Shown here: one piece after another, positions 59,501-64,000 of the stretch
Position numbering within the stretch: position 1 is the stretch's first letter
Layout: each line of letters begins with the position of its first letter
NCBI GenBank assembly: GCA_021299635.1
Contig: JAJTFA010000002.1
Coordinates: forward strand, 185,110 to 249,109
Length of the DNA stretch: 64,000 nt
Direction of reading: 5' to 3'
DNA from: Sphingobacteriales bacterium
GTDB taxonomy: Bacteria; Bacteroidota; Bacteroidia; UKL13-3
Notes under the pieces: model-generated
Told to the model about the DNA's origin: nothing
The model's database searches: none
The model's input: the letters and a program-made list of their open reading frames with translations, nothing else
Translations under genes and position numbers: made by a program

Positions 59501-62500
59501 CTTGGGGGTACGTGATTTTCATCTTACATCGGCAGGAGCTAAGGGTACTACCATTGCGCAGGTTACCACGGATATAGATGGAGAAAGCAGGCAAACGCCT
59601 CCGGATTTGGGAGCAGATGAATACTACAGCTCCATGGATATAGGTGTATTAAGTATTGATTCTCCTGCATCAGCAGGCTTTTGCAGCGGGCCAAGAAATG
59701 TTGTGGTGCGATTAAGAAATTATGGCAACCAAAACATCATTTCGGCAAATATACAGGTACTGGTTGATGGCGTATTGCAGCTTATTACGCCATGGTCGGG
59801 TAGTTTGGGCCTTGGTGCAACATCCGGGCCAATCAATGTTGGCCAAGTAAACTTTAGCTCAGGCAATCCTGTAATTACTGCATTTACTTCTAATCCAAAT
59901 GGCGGCACAGATATTAATGCAAGTAACGACACCGCCTCACGTGCTTATACAATAACACAAACGGTTGTTCCTACTATTTCAATCAACGCTTCTAATACCG
60001 CGATATGCAGCGGAACAAGTGTTACCCTCCGGGCTACCTACACCAATGGCGGTAGCACACCGCTTATTCAATGGCGTAGAAATGGCATTACATATGGCAA
60101 CACAGATTCAATAGTTACCAGTGCACTGGCAAACAATGACTCTATTATTTGTATACTCTCCTCCTCTGCAACTTGTGCAACGCCTTCTTCAGTCACTTCA
60201 AATTCTATTATCATGAATGTGAATACTACCCAACCTGCTGTTGTAACAATTGCTGCGAGTTCAACCAATATTTGTACCGGTCAAAATGTAACATTTACAG
60301 CAACTCCAACCAATGGCGGAACAAGGCCTTCTTATCAGTGGAAACGCAACGGAATAAATGTGGGAGCGGATACAGCCATCTATCAGTCAAATGGCTTAAG
60401 CAATGGAGATAGTATAACACTTGTGATGACATCTAATCTCTCTTGTGCCAGCCCAAATATTGATACCTCTAACTTTATTAAGATGACTGTAAATAATTTT
60501 GTTACACCATCCGTTAGTATTGTAGCATCCGCAACAGCTATATGTTCAGGCGTTGTAGATACGTTTACAGCAACACCTGTAAATGGCGGAGCAGCACCAG
60601 TGTATCAATGGAAGCGAAATGGAGTGAACGTTGGAACCAATAATAATCGTTATATTACATCAACGCTTGCCAATAATGATACCATACAGGTAGTGATGAC
60701 ATCTAACGCAGCCTGTGCCCTGCCTGCTCAGGTTAATTCAAATAAAATTGGTTTAACTGTTACACCTTCAGTTACACCAACTATTGTCATGACACCTACC
60801 TCCACCAGTATTTGTAGCGGGACACTTGTTACTTTTACTAGTGCCATTACCCACGGAGGAGGCACACCGAGCTACCAATGGAGGAAAAATAATCTGAATG
60901 TAGGAACGGATACCAATGTTTACACCGATAATAATCTGCAAAATAATGACAGTATTTTTGTTGTGTTAACTTCAAATGCAGTTTGTGCAACATCTGCTAA
61001 CGTAAACTCAAATAAGGTTCGCATTACTGTGAATCCTGTATCAACGCCTGACGTAACCATAAATGCATCTGCTAATAATATCTGTAGCAGCACTCCTGTT
61101 CAGTTTAACGCCACACCGGTAAACGGAGGAACGGCACCAAGCTATCAGTGGAGGCGAAATGGTATAATAGTTGGCTCAGATAGTATACGTTTTACTTCAG
61201 CATCATTGAGTAATGGAGATACCATTAGGGTTATCATGACCAGCAATGCGTTATGTCGTACCAAAAACAGCGATACTTCTAACTTTATTGTTATGCAAAT
61301 TACACCAACCGTTACCCCAAGCATTAATGTATCTGGAACCGCCACAACCATTTGTGCGGGTACAGTAGTTAAGTTTTCTGCCAATATTACGGGTGGTGGC
61401 ACAATACCGGTATATCAATGGAAACGTAATGGTGTGAATATTGGTACTGATAGTTCAGGATTTACCACTGCTACCGTTAACAATAATGATACGTTTTATG
61501 CTGTACTCACTTCTAACGCGTTATGTGCTACTACCAATACAGTAGTATCTAATAAGTTGTTGATGCGAGTAAATAATGTTATCCCGGTTTCAGTTAGCAT
61601 AACTTCAACAGGAAATAATATTTGCCAGGGTACGCCCATTACATTCAGCGCAACCTATTCCAATGGCGGATTCACACCATCATTCCAATGGCAAAGAAAC
61701 GGAGTAAATGTTGGGTCTGATAGTATGTCATTTACTACTGCTTCTCTAAATAATGGAGATTCCGTAAGAGTTGTTTTCCGCTCAAGTCTCAATTGCCCTT
61801 CTAATCCCGCTCTTCCATCGGGATCAATAACGGTAGCTGTAACACCATCCGTTACACCTGACATTACTGTGAGTTCTTCATCAAGTACCATTTGTAAAGG
61901 GGGCATCGTTACGTTTACCGCGTCACCTGTAAATGCCGGAACGGCTCCTTCTTATGCATGGTTTAGAAATGGAATTCAGGTTGGAACAGATAGCACAGGA
62001 TATACAACAGGTGCCATTAACTCAGGTGATCAATTCTTGTGTATACTCACCTCTAATGCAACTTGTGCAACTAAGTCCACGGATACATCTAACGTTTTAA
62101 CCACAAGCGTTAAGCCTTTACCAACAAAACCTGTAATAAGCAGAAGCAATGATACACTCACAGCCTCCTCAGTAGGTGTAACCTATCAGTGGTTTAAAGA
62201 TGGTATTGCTATTTCAGGTGCTTCAGCCCGCAAATACAGATTCACACAGAATGGTACATATACCGTTTCAGTGGATAGCAATGGTTGCCCGAATATTTCT
62301 AATTTATTTATTGTTAGCAATGTTGGTATGGATGATTTAAGTGAGATTGGAAGTATTGGTATCTATCCAAATCCGACATCAGCAAAGGTTAACATAGAGG
62401 TGCTCTTTAATTCTACTGAACCAACTCAGTTAATCGTTCTGGATATGTTTGGCAAAATAATTTATCAAACGAATAAAGGTCTTGTAGATAAAATTTATGA

Positions 62501-62603
62501 CGAAAGTGTAGCGCTCGATTCGTTTGCAGATGGAATATATTTCATACAAATTGTGCATGGAAATGCAGTAGCTACCAAGAAAATAGTGAAAGTAACGAGG
62601 TAG
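44517..62603 (+). CDS. Giant (6028-residue) T9SS-exported modular surface protein: nine beta-helix/CARDB modules, Ig-like array
   Basis: Signal peptide 1-28 (VVALLLFYAAVTLPVKTYA). Residues 30-5150: nine modules of about 557-589 residues, each with an entry segment (G-x-YTI-, GPV-F-V, LRNLTI-G), a right-handed parallel beta-helix of Asn/Ile-rich turns (VEIDSN, YGIY, IRNN), an end motif of the choice-of-anchor-Q kind (TDIDG-x2-R-x-NPPDIGADE), and a CARDB-like beta-sandwich (NDIGV...YSVNGG...APCDT). Residues 5151-5867: eight Ig-like repeats; a short divergent ninth follows; residues about 5947-6028 form the type IX sorting domain (IGIYPNPTSAKVNI). The protein is very rich in Asn, Ser, Thr and Gly and poor in Lys and Glu. 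It should form a very long extended surface or released fibre; adhesion or cell-cell contact is my inference, as no enzymatic motif is visible. It is transcribed alone and ends at terminator 62624-62654. Confidence 0.9.
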   Translation: MKNLNPALKVVALLLFYAAVTLPVKTYAALAGVYTIDSSQAATLTNYRDFVSAISDMRLGTRSDGGTPNGAGVTGPVVFNVAAGTWVGQLDITGITGVSATNQITFDGGTGNAATRIIQFNATSLATAFTVRINNQQFINLRNLSIVGTGTSFAWPLHIFNTSSNVKVKNCIIQFTSAFSAHTSTNFAALVLNNSTASPTSAGSAAINVEIDSNRIVGGNGNYLIGNGLNTGIFFRRNQVDSSFLYGVFAQSVGALSINNNNINMLSAGNLSSAGIYLNSNPPTTSSFHQINGNSIIQAGLYGIYISSTNALATPRCQLINNAIGGGFRNTGNPAGIYFTSTYGWDVFHNSVNLDNVATGTQAAAFYFNNCCTTGSTLLDIRNNIFAVTAVGSSAYTFYYSSISSFQYVVTTTAALNFNNYFKAGIQSTQPTVYYGGSVLTPANLIGNGGYNTNSIITDPTFTSRFNLRPLNPCNNGTAIAGIATDLAGATRNTPPDIGAYEVTPVNNDIGVERITSPALPFSAGNQNITVVLRNYGSNTITSANVSYSVNGGFPVTLPFTGSIAPCGTANFTFSGGSQFNFSPNTPYQIKVYTDNPNNNADAVPANDTASIPLIYSGLSGNYTIDQSQPASPTNFTSFTSAALALNNGGVSGPVFFSVQGSTPYVEQIKLVNISGTSATNTITFDGGAGNAANRIITFAATLQAESHTIRIENTPWVNIRNLTIRGTGASFAWPMHIFGNNSSNIKVKNCMINFTGGNGVTGTSDNFTGIVLNGSTTSLYSNSSAINVELDSNTIDGGNSGMFIYTQNSNNITMINNRINNANLYGIYFYYTTAFRCNNNIINMRPTGASNSMGIYANFPANSGTYAKEIIGNVITDAGQYGLNLYYLQGTTSQRARVVNNMVGGNFRNTDPAGIYMNQNCTNVDVWFNSVNVDNVATTAQAAALRILFNCSGLDVRNNNLAVTNSTSTAFALFCDNQSSFNQLDYNNYFKAGSPLRLIGIGTNIYSPGNMRGALGFNSNAVSINPSYISAKNLSTNLVCNHGIAIPGISRDFEDNIRNNPPDIGADESINQAALDLSLQQILSPQIPIPVGAQNIRVVVRNNGSTPVTSASVNYSVNGGALQTVNWAGTLAPCDSVSVEFNATSGPGASDQRFTFLPGVSYTILAFVANPNGSPDLLTANDSLIMGPLCAALAGNYTIDSAASVQTSTTFTSVAAAANALSCGGVAGPVSFDVLQGSYIGQIDIANVSGVSATNTIEFNGGAGNAATRIISFGATATNSLHTLRINNTQFVTLRNLTIRGTGASFGWPLHLLNNTSNTRVKNCIIDFTGNGLNGTSDNYVGIVMNNWSASASPTNSSSPSVNVEIDSNNIRGANSSVYLVGNGNNTNIFFRNNALDSANLYGLYAQSLIGAKMNNNAVNMRANGSTASYGFFLSSVSGTASSFPELNRNKIINAGQYGIYVASSTANAANRAQMINNAIGGGFRNSTPYGIFLTSSSNWNIWFNSVNIDNAATGTAGALFIQSTSTLNDVRNNNLALTQPSVGINMLPLRSAAGCTFTALNFNNYFRPSTTNQLINVNGINFDTLNYNTLAAGGVNSIRNNPQFAGSRDLTINTGANNGVFIPSVTTDINNSIRNNPPDIGAYETSSGLAVDLGIVNLISPDTFLSSGLRDVSVLIRNFGTTPITSFNLRHTINGTAMQDSLFTGLNLAINDTFRVTLSGSKRANFLTGILNTFRVYIHQPNGGTDNNNINDTITVGPKFSALNGNYTINPSGSGATNFTTFRAATNALGFAGVAGPVVFTVSPATYNEQVNIGIVSGASVTNTVTFNGTNVATCIIDTAANTTTNYHTVRLTNASFVTLRNLTIRSSGASFGVGLQISGNSNFSRIKNCVIEISGAAASSTSSNFIAVLMSNATNVSSPGVSGQQITGFELDSNIINNGYYGIYTYGNTGTPYANDNRIRFNQILNAFYYGVYTAYYEALNFSNNTVNMRTPGTVNAYGFYMQSAQNTLERIHRINANRFFNSGNYGIYITSSGSGTTGRNQLNNNMVAGGFRTPNSYGIYLTSVTNFDVLHNSVNIDISTNNIQYASLYLSSGTNIDIRNNIFAHSGATGSVGIPVYVANLPGGLFRLDFNNYFKTSTTNTNLVYLAGPTYTNSNYKGALGYNMNSINVNPQFVSSTDLRIGNGCNNGFNTGLVSTDIDGDLRNNPPDIGCDEYVGLNNDIGVVSVAPFGAGAQNVRVVIRNFGGNTVTSALVGYSVNGGLARVVTFSGSLAPCDTASVIFSGANQFTFNFGVSYTIAAYTSAPNGLIDSRQSNDTTILGPTCVFLNGIYTINPAGSGSNNFTSFTSAVAALNCGGVSSPIVFNVASGTYNEQLSLLPTIVGSPANSITFQSASGNPTAVTLTFNATSTSNNYTVNLAGASNIRFRNMTISATNASFGTALLINNNASNDSFFNVVFNSPITTSNSTNLAVINCPTPTISNFISFDTCRINNGAYGSFFSSSGSTTLGQSSQTPTFNNCDFINQYAYGIYNSNIEGVQITKNRITTNSTLTSYNAIYNYWITIQADISRPLITQNFISGGLGGFGIYNNYLGVNSSITAARRPLIANNMVTIGVGANATYGIYDANSNWADYFHNSVNIGCNQTANTSAAGCFVSTSYGNSAILNNVFAAFNGAPAFRMDNNTFYPTCNFNNFYTNGPNLAFFSSAPYSSMSAWRVASSRDANSVNLPPNFISQTDLRLTSGCINGTPIAGLNTDIDGKTRANPPDMGAAEFTGSILNDIGLSMLQSPVIPFSPGLQDIRVVINNYGSNAVASATVKYRVNGGAPVSASFSGALLACDTSGVLFTGANRVNFVLGTSYLLQVWTEQPNGLSDNNRTNDTITVTICPSLNGAYTINPAGSGPTNFTSFTAAAAALNCGGVNGPVNITVAPGVYNEQFTLSGVQGLSSVNRLAINGVSAASRTITFNPTVNTLGHTVRIQNSPFVAIRNLTILSSGTNFGAPVHILGSSSNTSVKNCIISFTGSAASSNSSAFNGVIINNTADVTNPTGSGSMGSGIEIDSNNIRFGFYGICVSGQTNTPYLNSIFLRNNNIDSAFSAGIYTYYTEAFKILNNTIRMRISGTNNSFGMSLNFGFSSNSALFHEIIGNSIYNAGQYGIYNYYNNNPSSARGRFYNNVIGGGFRSTNACGVYWQYADFWDIYHNSIILGINTASAQNAAIFLDHFSTFNLDIRNNHFVYAATGGAGLPLYTNSAISTINYNNYFNQSSANLLFRAGITYTASTYQTAAGGGLNALNVNPSFASNFNLRNGGCIKGIAIPAVTTDNEGVIRNSPPDIGAYEARNNDAGVVAVLSPIPPISPGLQNVNVQIKNFGANVINTISVSYSVNGSAPVTQNLTALNLQPCSTATVVFSGAQQFNFTAGSSNIIAYSAQPNGAADVNRNNDTININLCGPLNGSYTINPSGSGASNFTSFNAAIAAMQCAGITGPVVFDVAAATYNEQVDIPAISGASPTNTITFDGGNGNVASRILTFAASINNLRHTVRFNNCQFVTIRNLTIQTTGPGLGWGVHYFGNAHNNRIANCRIDIAGVNAPTSTSNAFIGIVGSNSATSENSTVQINNAVIDSSVISNGYYSIIFRGSSAATSTGLTIRANALNGSYFYGVYNEYHDSIAIINNTITGRVISPLNTNAYGIYIANMNSSNGRILNISGNAIFDISAYGISINSSSNSAARNRLWNNMIGGGFSSPNATGISFSSSNNWDIFHNTVNLDFSTSNQSSSALYIAFGSNMSTRNNILAYTASSGAGLPYYGLVTSSYGVSSAFNYNMFFKQGINATAPLIYHGGTYTSTNFVGGNGSNFNSILNAPVFFGNRNLRVYDGCYNGDSLGVTTDIDGNIRANFGDMGADEVPSGINDIGVKALLNPAIPLTSGLQDIRVIIKNYGNNLITGGTVKYSINNGAPVSLVFTDTLTPCDTAIIRFTGSNQFNFIGGNIYTIRVYTESPNGNPDTYNQNDTFSTGTLCTAISGVYTINPAGSGSTNFTTFDAAISALQCSGVSGPVTFNVAAGTYNTQVVIPVIAGASVANTITFNGAGRNNTTVTFAATSNAASHTIRLLNTGFINLQNMTIAGTGNSNAWPLHIMNSSNIKVKNCRIEITGNGAAGTNNAFVPVMVNGSTTSATTQTLTDSVEIDSNIINGGFASVWVYNNNGANNRIRWNTLNNPFYYGVYGFIITELKVIGNTINMLPTGNINSTGVYMQSCNASTGQVHEISGNQIFDMGQYGIYCGFSYGIFGTPSRISNNMITGFRNTSAHYGIFAEYCGSWGIWFNSILSDTISTNPNGVLHITNSNQMDVRNNILAVSSSASAQIPFYAATAGNISVLNFNNYFKPGNSNPLIFAGVNYSSSNFIGGGGLNQNSISRDPFFTSRRDLHINNTCNNGVQVAVVTNDIDGQVRLNPPDMGADELTGGISNNAGVSVMLSPTIPLNSGLQNISLIVSNLGNNMIAGVNVHYSVNNAAPVSLFIPDTILPCDTQLVVFSGANQYNFAPGISYTIKAYTSLPNGVADNNNLDDTLTVGPICPAMSGNYTIDPAGSGPNNFITFGAAAAAMQCAGISDDVYFTVANGTYNEQVNIGAVTGVNDTTRVWFTGNSQSGTILTFGPTTANAAHTLRINNSPYVSFRNMTIQSTGAIVGVPVHILGSSHEARIKNCNIRITGSGATSGNTGYIGVLINGGTDVNNPLSGTATTFINNVEIDSNRITAGYYSILINGRTSTPYANNIRIRRNNIDSAFYYGVYVNYIDAIKFINNNLNMRVNGNANSQGLYLNNLYTTGTNFHEISNNRIHGAGQNGIYSWFCSNTSTARGKMINNMIGGSFRTSNAMAVNWNYSDFWDIWNNTMQTDIATSSAQSAVMYINGFTNQNNLDIRNNVFYYAAASGTGLPFYVNGPTSFTAFNFNNFYKAGTAPVNLIFINGTTYTSANYQGGGGFNASSVSSANNYLGVRDFHLTSAGAKGTTIAQVTTDIDGESRQTPPDLGADEYYSSMDIGVLSIDSPASAGFCSGPRNVVVRLRNYGNQNIISANIQVLVDGVLQLITPWSGSLGLGATSGPINVGQVNFSSGNPVITAFTSNPNGGTDINASNDTASRAYTITQTVVPTISINASNTAICSGTSVTLRATYTNGGSTPLIQWRRNGITYGNTDSIVTSALANNDSIICILSSSATCATPSSVTSNSIIMNVNTTQPAVVTIAASSTNICTGQNVTFTATPTNGGTRPSYQWKRNGINVGADTAIYQSNGLSNGDSITLVMTSNLSCASPNIDTSNFIKMTVNNFVTPSVSIVASATAICSGVVDTFTATPVNGGAAPVYQWKRNGVNVGTNNNRYITSTLANNDTIQVVMTSNAACALPAQVNSNKIGLTVTPSVTPTIVMTPTSTSICSGTLVTFTSAITHGGGTPSYQWRKNNLNVGTDTNVYTDNNLQNNDSIFVVLTSNAVCATSANVNSNKVRITVNPVSTPDVTINASANNICSSTPVQFNATPVNGGTAPSYQWRRNGIIVGSDSIRFTSASLSNGDTIRVIMTSNALCRTKNSDTSNFIVMQITPTVTPSINVSGTATTICAGTVVKFSANITGGGTIPVYQWKRNGVNIGTDSSGFTTATVNNNDTFYAVLTSNALCATTNTVVSNKLLMRVNNVIPVSVSITSTGNNICQGTPITFSATYSNGGFTPSFQWQRNGVNVGSDSMSFTTASLNNGDSVRVVFRSSLNCPSNPALPSGSITVAVTPSVTPDITVSSSSSTICKGGIVTFTASPVNAGTAPSYAWFRNGIQVGTDSTGYTTGAINSGDQFLCILTSNATCATKSTDTSNVLTTSVKPLPTKPVISRSNDTLTASSVGVTYQWFKDGIAISGASARKYRFTQNGTYTVSVDSNGCPNISNLFIVSNVGMDDLSEIGSIGIYPNPTSAKVNIEVLFNSTEPTQLIVLDMFGKIIYQTNKGLVDKIYDESVALDSFADGIYFIQIVHGNAVATKKIVKVTR
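44604..59966 (+). repeat. Nine tandem ~1.7-kb coding modules of the giant gene
   Basis: Module starts (codon of the residue three before YTI): 44604, 46371, 48096, 49809, 51504, 53190, 54876, 56583 and 58254; the last module ends near 59966. Unit lengths are 1767, 1725, 1713, 1695, 1686, 1686, 1707 and 1671 bp. Modules 4-9 share the opening YTINP-x-GSG (YTIDPAGSG in 9), while 1-3 have YTID with different following residues. Third-codon differences between copies are frequent, so the repeats are old and not a recent expansion. Module 5 is the most divergent in its beta-helix. Confidence 0.9.
59967..62345 (+). repeat. Array of eight ~90-residue Ig-like repeats plus a short ninth in the giant gene
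   Basis: Repeat starts: 59967, 60240, 60501, 60771, 61038, 61311, 61578 and 61851; a shorter divergent unit begins near 62118. Each full unit has V-x-P, then ICSG, TNGG-x-P-YQW-RNG, a VG-D step and TSN-x-CA, so two cysteines per repeat are set to form an intradomain disulfide (NCPS replaces the second site in repeat 7). The pattern is the Ig-like/PKD-related stalk repeat common in Bacteroidota surface proteins. It places the sorting domain away from the beta-helix part. Confidence 0.88.
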
Positions 62604-62623
62604 GAGGTGTGCTCTTACAAAGT

Positions 62624-62654
62624 AAAAGGGTCGCCCCAAAAGGGTGGCCCTTTT
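62624..62654 (+). terminator. Intrinsic terminator of the giant gene
   Basis: A 13-bp stem with two G-T pairs (AAAAGGGTCGCCC/GGGTGGCCCTTTT), 5-base loop and a following ATTTTA tract begin 20 bp after the giant gene stop. It separates this gene from the hydrolase gene that starts 41 bp later. Confidence 0.8.
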
Positions 62655-62695
62655 ATTTTATGGATGTCAGTTGTATAATGCAGAAAAATTTAATC

Positions 62696-63334
62696 ATGAT
62701 TCAGGTTAAACAATTCGTGTTTAATGAGTTTGAAGAAAACACTTATGTATTGTTTGATGAAACCAAAGAATGTATCATCATAGATCCGGGGTGTTATAAG
62801 GTGCAAGAGCAAGAAGTCCTGAGTAAGTTTATATTAACCAATAATCTTAAACCTGTTAAGCTAATCAATACGCACTGCCATATTGATCATGTGTTGGGAA
62901 ATACTTTTGTTGCAGGCAAATGGAATTTGGAGCTTTATTTACATCGAGAGGAATTGTTTACCTATAACAGCACATCTGCTTGGGCTTCTATGTTTGGAAT
63001 GGTGTTGGATTCAATACCCGAAAAACAAATTTATATTACAGAAGCCGATGAAATTAGTTTTGGTATCAGCAAACTTCGAATTGCTTTTACTCCGGGCCAC
63101 TCTGTTGCATCTTTGTGTTTTTATAACCTAGAGCAAAATTTGTGTATAGCAGGTGATGTGTTGTTTGCAGGCAGCATTGGAAGAACAGACTTGCCCGGGG
63201 GTGATTATGATACCCTTGTCAGAAGTATTAAAACCAAATTATTGGTTTGGCCTGATGAAATGCGCATTTATCCCGGCCATGGCCCCGAAACGACTATTGG
63301 GGTAGAAAGGACTGCTAATCCTTTTTTACAGTAA
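62696..63334 (+). CDS. MBL-fold metallo-hydrolase (glyoxalase II-like)
   Basis: From ATG 62696 this is a 212-residue protein beginning MIQVKQFVFNEFEENTYVLFD, a typical glyoxalase II-like opening. Metal ligands: HCHIDH (His60, His62, Asp64, His65), PGHS (His135), GDVLF (Asp154) and PGHGPETT (His195). It lacks the C-terminal substrate-binding helix bundle of true glyoxalase II, so it is better called a small MBL hydrolase; thioester hydrolysis is likely but the substrate is unknown. Upstream in-frame codons to 62609 include the giant gene's terminator and are excluded. Confidence 0.88.
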   Translation: MIQVKQFVFNEFEENTYVLFDETKECIIIDPGCYKVQEQEVLSKFILTNNLKPVKLINTHCHIDHVLGNTFVAGKWNLELYLHREELFTYNSTSAWASMFGMVLDSIPEKQIYITEADEISFGISKLRIAFTPGHSVASLCFYNLEQNLCIAGDVLFAGSIGRTDLPGGDYDTLVRSIKTKLLVWPDEMRIYPGHGPETTIGVERTANPFLQ

Positions 63335-63378
63335 ACTGATTTTGATGAGATAAAAGCAATTTATGAAATATGATTAAA

Positions 63379-63849
63379 CTAGAATGGCGTGTTGCTTATA
63401 TAGACGATATTTCCATCTCTTCGTGTGAAATATTGTTTGAGCCCTCGCCTGGCAGGTCCAACTGATACCATGCCTGTATTTGTATCAAATTTAGAATCGC
63501 AGCAGGGAGTCCAGTTTGGATTGTATTGTCCGCAGCGGTAATAGAAACCGGTGCTATCTACTGTAACATAAGCACACGTATTATTTGTATTGTAAGGACA
63601 TGTTCTGTCAAAGGCTACAAACTCATCTGTAACAGTTCGATAAAGAATAATACCTCTATACCCATCAGGTAAATACACATAACCCTGAATCAAACTGAGT
63701 GCACTGAACTGAGGAAATAATAGATTAACGCTTGTATTTACCTGTACTTCAGGAAAAAATGCTGTATTGTTTCCGTCAGAGTCATCTTTGCAAGAAGAAA
63801 GGGCAGAAGCAAAGAATAAAAAAAGAATATAGATGCTTTTATTACTCAT
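63379..63849 (-). CDS. Rieske-fold lipoprotein without the iron-sulfur histidines
   Basis: A 156-residue lipoprotein from ATG 63849 with lipobox ALSSC (Cys19) followed by KDDSDG. The mature part has the Rieske order: FVAFDRTCPYN (about 90-100), then FYYRCGQY and TPCCDSKFDTNTG (about 126-138). In real Rieske proteins the ligands are C-x-H and C-x2-H (CPH and CxCHGSxFD). Here both His are replaced (CPY and CCDSKFD), so a 2Fe-2S Rieske cluster is unlikely; the remaining Cys may form disulfides or hold another metal. The start codon overlaps the upstream dehydrogenase stop by 8 bp. A frame extension to 63894 would run inside that gene and is rejected. Confidence 0.75.
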   Translation of the reverse strand: MSNKSIYILFLFFASALSSCKDDSDGNNTAFFPEVQVNTSVNLLFPQFSALSLIQGYVYLPDGYRGIILYRTVTDEFVAFDRTCPYNTNNTCAYVTVDSTGFYYRCGQYNPNWTPCCDSKFDTNTGMVSVGPARRGLKQYFTRRDGNIVYISNTPF

Positions 63850-64000
63850 AATCATAAAACCCTTTTCCTGTTTTGCGCCCGTGATGCCCTGCATCTACTT
63901 TTTGCTGCTGAATGCGGCTGGGCCTGAACTTCGTATCCTGATGAAATAACTGATAAATAGATGAGGTTACTGAGAAGTTGGTATCAACGCCTATCAAATC
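63842..64000 (-). CDS. 3-Hydroxyacyl-CoA dehydrogenase, C-terminal end (cut by the window edge)
   Basis: The last 52 codons of a gene that continues beyond the window. The reading frame gives DLIGVDTN, FRPSRIQQQKVDAG and the terminal GRKTGKGFYDYE, the conserved end of 3-hydroxybutyryl-CoA dehydrogenases. The enzyme oxidises 3-hydroxyacyl-CoA with NAD in beta-oxidation or butyrate-type metabolism. It overlaps the Rieske-fold lipoprotein gene by 8 bp. Confidence 0.85.
   Translation of the reverse strand, partial: DLIGVDTNFSVTSSIYQLFHQDTKFRPSRIQQQKVDAGHHGRKTGKGFYDYE

Noticed and set aside
44604..59966. Giant gene as an assembly artefact from repeat expansion
   Set aside because: The nine copies differ at many third codon positions and in length, and the cysteine pairs are lost in pairs, so they are true separate copies.
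1..64000. tRNA, rRNA, CRISPR, IS or phage elements
   Set aside because: I found no cloverleaf-like GTTCRANYC arms in context, no regularly spaced short direct repeats outside coding modules, and no transposase, integrase or phage structural motif.

Overview
The window looks like chromosomal DNA of a member of the Bacteroidota, probably a Chitinophagales/Sphingobacteriia-type lineage; I cannot fix the genus. The signs are three proteins with type IX secretion (T9SS) C-terminal sorting domains, DUF2723 and DUF4292 proteins, an RND pump fused to its outer-membrane factor, a MetH lacking its homocysteine domain, MenA/MenC for menaquinone, frequent TTG/GTG starts without Shine-Dalgarno sequences, and TAnnTTTG-type -7 boxes. 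I see no rRNA, tRNA, CRISPR array, insertion sequence or phage gene. No gene-free stretch exceeds about 230 bp.

Layout. 1-3455: the end of a CusA-TolC fusion and its CusB adaptor. 3684-8112: apaG, an LpxH-like phosphoesterase with a glycosyltransferase, and a GT2 fusion protein. 8252-10405: recR divergent from a sodium:solute symporter. 10418-22185: a long collinear minus-strand block (dut, a sugar nucleotidyltransferase, a TPR protein, a DUF4292 lipoprotein, EnvC-like, menA, menC, metH, a PAP2-like protein, an Mpo1-like protein and a small secreted protein). 22358-26764: a T9SS cargo protein, aspS, tadA, sodA and a 100-residue unknown. 26878-31613: the rimP-nusA-infB operon, which has a consensus promoter, a terminator-like hairpin in its leader and another hairpin before infB. 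31702-36355: a lipoprotein, a DUF2723 protein and rlmB. 36352-40791: an M28 peptidase, an M1 peptidase, a reduced 3-hydroxyacyl-CoA dehydrogenase-like protein and divergent ridA. 40926-62603: a TolB/BamA-like outer-membrane protein divergent from an 18-kb gene for a 6028-residue surface protein. 62696-64000: an MBL hydrolase, a Rieske-fold lipoprotein and the end of a 3-hydroxyacyl-CoA dehydrogenase.

Most of the window is housekeeping. The striking element is the 6028-residue protein. It has a signal peptide, nine ~560-590-residue modules (each a right-handed beta-helix ending in a DIGAxE motif, followed by a CARDB-like beta-sandwich), eight ~90-residue Ig-like repeats plus a short ninth, and a T9SS sorting domain. 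Two pairs of cysteine positions in the modules are present or absent together across all nine copies. This predicts two disulfides per module that would lock neighbouring domains into a long stiff fibre. Other points worth a look are the rimP-leader hairpin, the signal-peptide-like segment at the RND/TolC junction, and several proteins that keep a fold but have lost catalytic or metal-binding residues (EnvC-like, Rieske-like, the short 3-hydroxyacyl-CoA dehydrogenase, and the sugar-transferase tail of the GT2 protein).
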